A stretch of DNA of 7,667 bases, from assembly GCA_031278075.1 (NCBI GenBank), contig JAITLE010000060.1, forward strand, positions 1 through 7,667. Reading direction: 5' to 3'. Made by a program: the position numbers and the translations under genes. The notes under the pieces were generated by a model. It was given only the letters and a program-made list of their open reading frames with translations, had not been told where the DNA came from and did no database searches. Origin of the DNA: Bifidobacteriaceae bacterium. GTDB taxonomy: Bacteria; Actinomycetota; Actinomycetes; Actinomycetales; WQXJ01. The stretch's first letter is position 1. Each line of letters opens with the position of its first letter. Shown one piece after another: positions 4,790 through 7,667 of the stretch.

Positions 4790-6430
4790 TCACTCGCCGC
4801 CGTAGGCGTCGCACACCGCCTTGTTGGCCCCGGGCAGGCCGTCTGGGACATACGAGCAGAGCGGCATGTAGGTGCCCTTGTAGACCTCCTCCGACAGCGC
4901 GGTGCGGTCGATAGACGCCGCGATCGCCTGACGGATGGCGAGCTTCTGCTCAGGTGTGTCGCCGGGCATGGTCTCGAGGTTGAACACGATGTAGCGGATC
5001 TCGCCGCCGGGGCCGTAGAGCACCTTGAGGGTGTCGACCTGTTCGAGGGCTTCGTAGTCGGTCGCGGTCAGCGAGCGCCAAACGACGTCGATCTCGCCGG
5101 ACTCGATGTCGAGGCGCATGTTGTTCGACTCCTTGTAGTACGTCATCACGATCCCGCCGTTCTGTGGGGCAGGCTGGATGCCGCTGTAACCGGAGTACGC
5201 CTCGTACTCGACCACCTCGTTGATCTCGAAGGACACGATCCGGTACGGTCCGGCGAAGGCGTTGGCCGCGACGATCGCGTCGGATTCGGTGATCTCGGTC
5301 GCGGAGAACACCTCGTCGTCGACGATCGGGCCCACGGGCGAGGCGAGCACCTGCGTGAACGTCACGTCGTTGGGGCTCTTGAGGTTGAAGACCACCGTGT
5401 AGGGATCGGGCGCCTCGGTCGACTCCAGGTTGGCGAGCAGCGAGGAGGGGCCGTTCGGATCGGCGATCACTTGCTGGCGGTCGTAGGTGAACTTGACGTC
5501 GGCGGAGTCGAGTGTGTGGCCGTTGGCCCACTTCAGGCCCTGCCTCAGCTTGCACGTCAGCTGCATCCCGTCTGCGGAGAACTCGCAGCTTTCGGCCATC
5601 TCCGGCTGCGGTGTGACCTCGCCCGGCTTGAACGCCATCAGCATCGGGTACACGTTGTACTGCACCAGATAGGAGGCGTTGTCGTAAGAGTAGGCCGGGT
5701 CGAGCGCGGTGACCTTGTCAGTGGTGCCGATCTTGACGATGGCGTTCGGGTCGCCGTCCTTCTGCAGCAGAGGGAAGCGGAGTTGGAACGAGGCGTCCAT
5801 CGTCTCCTCGACGCCTGTCATGGCCGTGGACGCGACGCTGACCAGCCGTCCTTGGAGCAGCGGCAGGGTGGACAGGTGCTTGGCCAGCTCCACCTGGGTC
5901 TCCTCGATCGTGGCGGCGCGGGTCTCGGGGTTGGTGTCGGTCCGCTCCTTGGCCAGCAGCGCTTGGACGGTCGCGTCGTCGAACCGGTTGACCAGGAAGT
6001 TCTCTTTCTCGAAGAACGGGGTCAGGTAGTTGTCCGGATCGGGGAAGTCGGGGTACCAGCCCAGTTGGTACAGCGGGTAGTCGTCGACGCGCTGCACGGC
6101 GTAGGTGGTCCACTCCGTGGACTGGAGTTCGACCTTGAACAGGCCGGTCGCCTCAAGCTGCTGCTTGATCAGCCCATACTCCTGGTCGGAGGAGTCTCCG
6201 TAGTGGTCGGGGTTGTATTGCAGGGACAGGGTGACCGGGGTGGCGACGCCGGCGGCCGCGAGGATCGACGCGGCGTCCTTGAGGGTCGCCGTTCCGTCGG
6301 TGGGGCTGGTTGAGCCGCCTGAACTGGTGGGCGCGGTGGTTTCGCGCTTGGAGCTGCCGCAGGCGGCGAGGCTGGCTGCGGTGAGCGCGGCGATAGCCGC
6401 GACAGCCGCGAGTTTCCTAGTGTTGCGCAT
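4790..6430 (-). CDS. ABC-transporter substrate-binding lipoprotein, SBP_bac_5 (DppA/OppA-like), circularly permuted
   Basis: Extracytoplasmic solute receptor, probably for peptides or similar solutes. From ATG 6430 it has 546 residues; the basic N-terminus MRNTRK and a GGGA 9 nt upstream favour this start over in-frame ATG 6445. A signal peptide ends in lipobox LAAC with Cys24, then a Ser/Thr/Gly linker. Residues ~49-226 match the family's C-terminal part: DAASILAAAGVATPVTLSLQ, LGWYPDFPDPDNYLTPF, LSTLPLLQGRLVSVA, then DASFQLRFPLLQK, a typical family C-terminus. Residues ~227-546 match the family's N-terminal part: IVKIGTTDKVTALDP, NGHTLDSADVKFTYDR, ADPNGPSSLLANLESTEAPD, AFAGPYRIVSF, IRYIVFNLETMPG, AIRQAIAASIDRTALSEEVY, SYVPDGLPG, ending DAYGGE. 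Each half occurs once, in one frame without stops. No permease or ATPase gene is adjacent, so its transporter partner is unknown. Family assignment is secure; the permutation is my reading of segment order. Confidence 0.92.
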   Translation of the reverse strand: MRNTRKLAAVAAIAALTAASLAACGSSKRETTAPTSSGGSTSPTDGTATLKDAASILAAAGVATPVTLSLQYNPDHYGDSSDQEYGLIKQQLEATGLFKVELQSTEWTTYAVQRVDDYPLYQLGWYPDFPDPDNYLTPFFEKENFLVNRFDDATVQALLAKERTDTNPETRAATIEETQVELAKHLSTLPLLQGRLVSVASTAMTGVEETMDASFQLRFPLLQKDGDPNAIVKIGTTDKVTALDPAYSYDNASYLVQYNVYPMLMAFKPGEVTPQPEMAESCEFSADGMQLTCKLRQGLKWANGHTLDSADVKFTYDRQQVIADPNGPSSLLANLESTEAPDPYTVVFNLKSPNDVTFTQVLASPVGPIVDDEVFSATEITESDAIVAANAFAGPYRIVSFEINEVVEYEAYSGYSGIQPAPQNGGIVMTYYKESNNMRLDIESGEIDVVWRSLTATDYEALEQVDTLKVLYGPGGEIRYIVFNLETMPGDTPEQKLAIRQAIAASIDRTALSEEVYKGTYMPLCSYVPDGLPGANKAVCDAYGGE

Positions 6431-6583
6431 TGATTCGAGTCCCATCTTTCGGTTTCTAGCCAGGGCGTCAAGCCAACGAATGGACGATGCCGTGCCCGCT
6501 TTCGGCGGAACGCCGCCACCTCTTTAGGCGACCTGGGTGAACAGGCCAATGCTAAACGCTTGAGCGTCTCCGCGGCGCGTGTT

Positions 6584-6597
6584 TTGCAATTCTGCAA
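6584..6597. promoter_or_regulatory. Candidate operator dyad TTGCA-N4-TGCAA
   Basis: TTGCA (6584-6588) and TGCAA (6593-6597) form a perfect inverted repeat with 4-bp spacer ATTC in the divergent gap between the lipoprotein gene and pgi. Nearby, ACGCT-TG-AGCGT (6556-6567) is a second short dyad. Such sites are typical in form of dimeric repressors, but I cannot name the regulator. Confidence 0.3.
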
Positions 6598-6634
6598 CAA
6601 GAAGGAAACACGGTGGATCCCTTGGCGCGCCGTC

Positions 6635-6666
6635 CGCGGCCGTGGGCGCCGGCGCCCATGGCCGCG
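6635..6666. repeat. Near-perfect 32-bp palindrome upstream of pgi
   Basis: The half 6635-6650 and the half 6651-6666 are reverse complements at 15 of 16 positions. The exception is G6642 opposite T6659, which can wobble-pair in RNA. The centre TGGGCGCCGGCGCCCA (6643-6658) is perfect. There is no spacer, so it could be a DNA-level operator or cruciform, or an RNA hairpin in a leader. It lies about 46 bp upstream of the candidate pgi -10 element. Confidence 0.8.
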
Positions 6667-6711
6667 CTGGGCGGTCCCGGCCGTCGCGCAGCCGGGCGCA
6701 GACCCGAGCGA

Positions 6712-6717
6712 TATTCT
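6712..6717 (+). promoter_or_regulatory. Candidate -10 element for a leaderless pgi transcript
   Basis: TATTCT fits TANNNT. Its last base is 8 nt before the A of the pgi ATG (6726), so transcription would begin at or next to the start codon. No Shine-Dalgarno is visible before this ATG, which agrees with leaderless translation, common in actinobacteria. No good -35 is visible. Confidence 0.35.
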
Positions 6718-6725
6718 GGGCTGTC

Positions 6726-7667
6726 ATGACCACAAGCCCGATCGATCCGACAGCCACCGAGTCTTGGGCCCTGTTGCGTGACCACATCCAGCAACTCGCC
6801 GCCGCGGGGATTGACCTGCGGCGGTGGTTCGCCGAGCAGCCGAATCGGTCCAGCGACTTCACTTTGCAGGCCGCTGACCTGCGCGTTGACTTGTCGAAGA
6901 ACCTGGTCCAGCCGGAGACCCTGCGGCTGTTGGTGGCGCTGGGCCGCGAGGTGGGGCTTGAGGGGCGCGTCGCGGCGATGTTCGCCGGGGCGCGCGTCAA
7001 CGTGACCGAGGACCGGGCGGCGCTGCACACCGCGCTCCGGCGGCCGGCCGACGCGCCCCCGCTGGTGGTCGACGGGCAGGACGTGGGCGCGGATGTGCAA
7101 GCGGAGTTGGACAAATTCCTAGGTTTCGCCGAGGACGTGCGCGCCGGCCGGCACGTCGGGGCCACGGGCAAGGGCATCACCACGGTGGTGAACATCGGGA
7201 TCGGCGGCTCAGATCTCGGCCCCGCGATGGTCTACCAAGCCCTGGCTGAGTGCCACGGGCCAATCAAAGCCGTCTTCGTGTCTAACGTGGACCCGTCCGA
7301 TCTGGGCGACGCGCTGGTCGCCCTGGACCCTGAGACCACGTTGTTCGTGGTCGCGTCGAAGACCTTCACCACCCTCGAGACCCTCACCAACGCGCGGCTC
7401 GCCCGCGCCTGGCTGCTGGAGATGCTGAGCGCGCGGGGGGTTGTGACCAGCGCGGAGACCGCGGCCGCGGCTGTCGCGCAGCACTTCGTGGCCGTGTCGA
7501 CCGCGCGGGACAAGGTGGCCGCGTTCGGGATCGACCCCGCCAAGGCGTTCGGCTTTTGGGACTGGGTGGGCGGTCGCTACTCGGTGGACTCCGCGATCGG
7601 CACGGTCCTGGCGATCACCCTGGGCCCCACCGTGTTCCGGGAGTTCCTCGCCGGGTTCCATGCGATC
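6726..7667 (+). CDS. pgi: Glucose-6-phosphate isomerase, N-terminal 314 codons (cut by window edge)
   Basis: Interconverts glucose 6-phosphate and fructose 6-phosphate in glycolysis and gluconeogenesis in the cytosol. The frame is open from ATG 6726 to the window end, about 314 of the roughly 550 residues usual for the long bacterial form. Sugar-isomerase (SIS) motifs are clear: VNIGIGGSDLGP (about 155-166), FVSNVDP, the phosphate-binding VASKTFTTLETLTNA (S211-K-T-F-T), and FWDWVGGRYSVDSAIG around R284, the PGI signature 1 region. The catalytic Glu, His and C-terminal Lys lie beyond the edge. The N-terminal helical region (DLRRWFAEQPNRSSDFTLQA, LVDLSKN-like LRVDLSKN) also fits. It is divergent from the lipoprotein gene, with a 295-bp gap when that gene is started at 6430. 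Confidence 0.96.
   Translation, partial: MTTSPIDPTATESWALLRDHIQQLAAAGIDLRRWFAEQPNRSSDFTLQAADLRVDLSKNLVQPETLRLLVALGREVGLEGRVAAMFAGARVNVTEDRAALHTALRRPADAPPLVVDGQDVGADVQAELDKFLGFAEDVRAGRHVGATGKGITTVVNIGIGGSDLGPAMVYQALAECHGPIKAVFVSNVDPSDLGDALVALDPETTLFVVASKTFTTLETLTNARLARAWLLEMLSARGVVTSAETAAAAVAQHFVAVSTARDKVAAFGIDPAKAFGFWDWVGGRYSVDSAIGTVLAITLGPTVFREFLAGFHAI

Larger units (their letters stand above)
6613..6729 (+). other. Possible 38-codon small ORF overlapping the pgi start
   Basis: GTG 6613 follows AGAAGGA at 6-nt spacing, nearly the same leader as nusG. The frame runs 38 codons to a TGA (6727-6729) that overlaps the pgi ATG as ATGA, the classical layout for translational coupling. The peptide is Arg/Pro/Ala-rich with no recognisable domain, as random GC-rich DNA would give, and the palindrome at 6635-6666 lies within it. 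It could be a leader peptide or chance. Confidence 0.2.

Noticed and set aside
4667..6313. 548-codon plus-strand open frame
   Set aside because: It lies antisense to the lipoprotein gene, has no recognisable motif, and is Val/Gly/Arg/Leu/Asp-rich as expected of the complement of GC-rich codons. The minus-strand frame has a signal peptide, a lipobox and family motifs.
4790..6430. Fusion of two separate or duplicated SBP genes
   Set aside because: Each family segment occurs only once and total length is that of a single SBP. A fusion of two full proteins would be about twice as long and repeat the motifs.

Overview
The window is GC-rich and gene-dense. Gene order and protein sequences point to an actinobacterium (Actinomycetota). 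The run aminotransferase / tRNA-Trp / secE / nusG / rplK / rplA is a familiar actinobacterial arrangement. The NusG has the acidic N-terminal extension seen in that phylum, and the CDSs use GTG as well as ATG starts. I cannot place it below phylum.

Left part (1-1345): a nearly complete class I aminotransferase runs leftward off the window edge. It is divergent from a tRNA-Trp(CCA) gene, and a short gap between them holds a plausible promoter for the tRNA.

Translation and secretion block (1422-3810): secE, nusG, rplK and rplA lie in order on the plus strand, each with a good Shine-Dalgarno sequence. They encode a Sec translocon subunit, a transcription elongation/termination factor and two 50S proteins (L11 and L1). 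The nusG N-terminus carries an 18-bp in-frame tandem repeat encoding AEPT(G/E)T units. rplJ-rplL do not follow rplA. Instead a polytopic membrane protein resembling the YwaF/TIGR02206 family comes next (3859-4629).

Convergent zone (4627-4789): three hairpins separate the membrane-protein gene from a minus-strand lipoprotein gene. One is a perfect 16-bp stem that could terminate both genes.

Permuted lipoprotein (4790-6430, minus): this is an ABC-transporter substrate-binding lipoprotein of the SBP_bac_5 (peptide/nickel, DppA/OppA-like) family. Its two segments appear in swapped order. After the signal peptide and lipobox comes what is normally the C-terminal part of the family, and then what is normally the N-terminal part. 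The gene is one uninterrupted frame with each half present once, so it looks like a natural circular permutation. This is the most interesting item in the window. No permease or ATPase gene accompanies it here.

Right part (6446-7667): a divergent intergenic region holds a near-perfect 32-bp palindrome and a TTGCA-N4-TGCAA dyad. It is followed by the first 314 codons of pgi (glucose-6-phosphate isomerase), which runs off the right edge. pgi has no evident Shine-Dalgarno sequence and may be leaderless, or coupled to a possible 38-codon upstream ORF.
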